Assembly (NCBI GenBank): GCA_009787175.1
Contig: WRGM01000069.1
Span: forward strand, 1 to 5,432
Reading direction: 5' to 3'
DNA: 5,432 bases
From: Candidatus Bathycorpusculum fermentans
Lineage (GTDB): Archaea > Thermoproteota > Bathyarchaeia > Bathyarchaeales > Bathycorpusculaceae
In this document: one piece after another, positions 5,106-5,432 of the stretch
Layout of the letters: each line of letters begins with the position of its first letter
Position numbering within the stretch: the first letter of the stretch is position 1
The notes under the pieces: model-generated
What the model was told of the DNA's origin: nothing
The model's database searches: none
What the model saw: the letters and a program-made list of their open reading frames with translations, nothing else
Program-made: the position numbers and the translations under genes

Positions 5106-5432
5106 TTAGTATAGTATTTCGAATGTGTTTTTGTGGAATTTTATTAGTCCTTGGTTTCTCATTTTGCATAGTTCATTTGACATGGTGCTTCTGTCTACGC
5201 AGAGGTAATGGGCTAATTCTTCTCTGTTGTATAGTCTAGTAATTTTTTTGCTGTACCTCTTTGTATGTCTAACCCTAACTTCCTGATTTAAGTAATAGGT
5301 TTTAGTTTTGGGCTTGTTTTTTGGTTATTTTTGTGTTAGAGGTTTTTTTTACGGTAGTGACATGTTACTTATGATAAGTAATATGTGTGTAAGTTCTAAA
5401 CGTCCAAATATTGCCTCAATTATAAAAATAAC
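5106..5432 (-). pseudogene. Crp/Fnr-family transcription regulator, decayed C-terminal part
   Basis: Reading the minus strand, 5324 down to the TAA at 5108-5106 encodes 72 residues without any ATG, GTG or TTG before the recognition helix. Its second half is a classic Crp-family helix-turn-helix: residues 34-51 read REELAHYLCVDRSTMSNE, then CKMRNQGLI (53-61), then the short wing KFHKNTFEIL (62-71). This matches the Crp/Fnr pattern of REELADYL-like helix, RSxxSxEL recognition helix, GLI and wing. Upstream, the same frame meets TAA at 5327-5325 and again at 5351-5349, but stays in register to the window edge. There HILLIISNM (5391-5365) loosely resembles the segment linking the cyclic-nucleotide-type sensor domain to the DNA-binding domain. 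I infer a gene inactivated by at least two stops and continuing beyond the right edge. The HTH assignment is strong. The part above 5324 is tentative. It converges on the KH gene, 43 bases apart. Family members normally have about 200-240 residues with an N-terminal sensor barrel, which is not visible. Confidence 0.75.
5365..5381. repeat. 17-base perfect palindrome (operator-like)
   Basis: TTACTTAT (5365-5372) and ATAAGTAA (5374-5381) are exact reverse complements around a single G at 5373. The size and symmetry suit a site for a dimeric helix-turn-helix regulator and loosely recall Fnr-type half-site spacing. However, it lies within the apparently degenerate Crp/Fnr reading frame, and eight-base arms can arise by chance in AT-rich DNA. 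The sequence is observed; a regulatory role is speculation. Confidence 0.4.

Noticed and set aside
1..5432. CRISPR array, tRNA, rRNA, insertion sequence or novel defence system
   Set aside because: There are no regularly spaced repeats, no cloverleaf-like sequence, no transposase motifs and no unexplained intact genes. Apart from the pseudogene, the coding content is ordinary repair and translation machinery.

Overview
The window is a piece of an AT-rich archaeal chromosome. The archaeal assignment rests on three adjacent plus-strand genes: translation initiation factor aIF1A, the RIO1-type atypical kinase, and a two-KH-domain protein of the Dim2/Pno1 family. All three are archaeal/eukaryotic proteins of translation initiation and small-subunit ribosome maturation, and this gene order is widely conserved in Archaea. 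I cannot fix the lineage from the sequence. A bacterial-type UvrA next door fits a mesophilic archaeon that acquired the UvrABC pathway by horizontal transfer, as many have.

Layout. Positions 1-275 are AT-rich and carry no convincing gene. They probably hold the uvrA promoter, and possibly a divergent promoter for a gene beyond the left edge. Positions 276-3146 encode a complete UvrA, with two ABC ATPase modules and zinc-binding cysteine clusters. Positions 3147-3333 hold a terminator-like hairpin, a ladder of T-tracts (several about 11 bases apart) and the presumed promoter of the next operon. Positions 3334-5062 carry aIF1A (TTG start), rio1 and the KH gene. The first two are 56 bases apart and the last two only 2 bases apart. 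Positions 5063-5432 hold no intact gene. The minus strand of 5106-5324 nevertheless encodes a start-less but very recognisable C-terminal helix-turn-helix of a Crp/Fnr-family regulator. The same frame, broken by two TAA stops, continues to the right edge, so this looks like a decaying pseudogene that converges on the KH gene.

Function. UvrA is the damage-recognition subunit of bacterial-type nucleotide excision repair and appears to be its own transcription unit. The three downstream genes act together: aIF1A promotes initiation on the 30S subunit, RIO1 is an ATPase/kinase of late small-subunit assembly, and Dim2 binds near the 3' end of 16S rRNA during its maturation.

The most notable non-standard signals are the hidden Crp/Fnr remnant and a striking alternation of strand composition inside uvrA. 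Blocks rich in G/T-ending codons (about 276-600 and 1530-2090) alternate with blocks rich in A/C-ending codons (about 600-1530 and 2100-3140), and the breakpoints lie near the protein's domain boundaries. I found no CRISPR array, tRNA, rRNA or insertion sequence, and no convincing undescribed multi-gene system.
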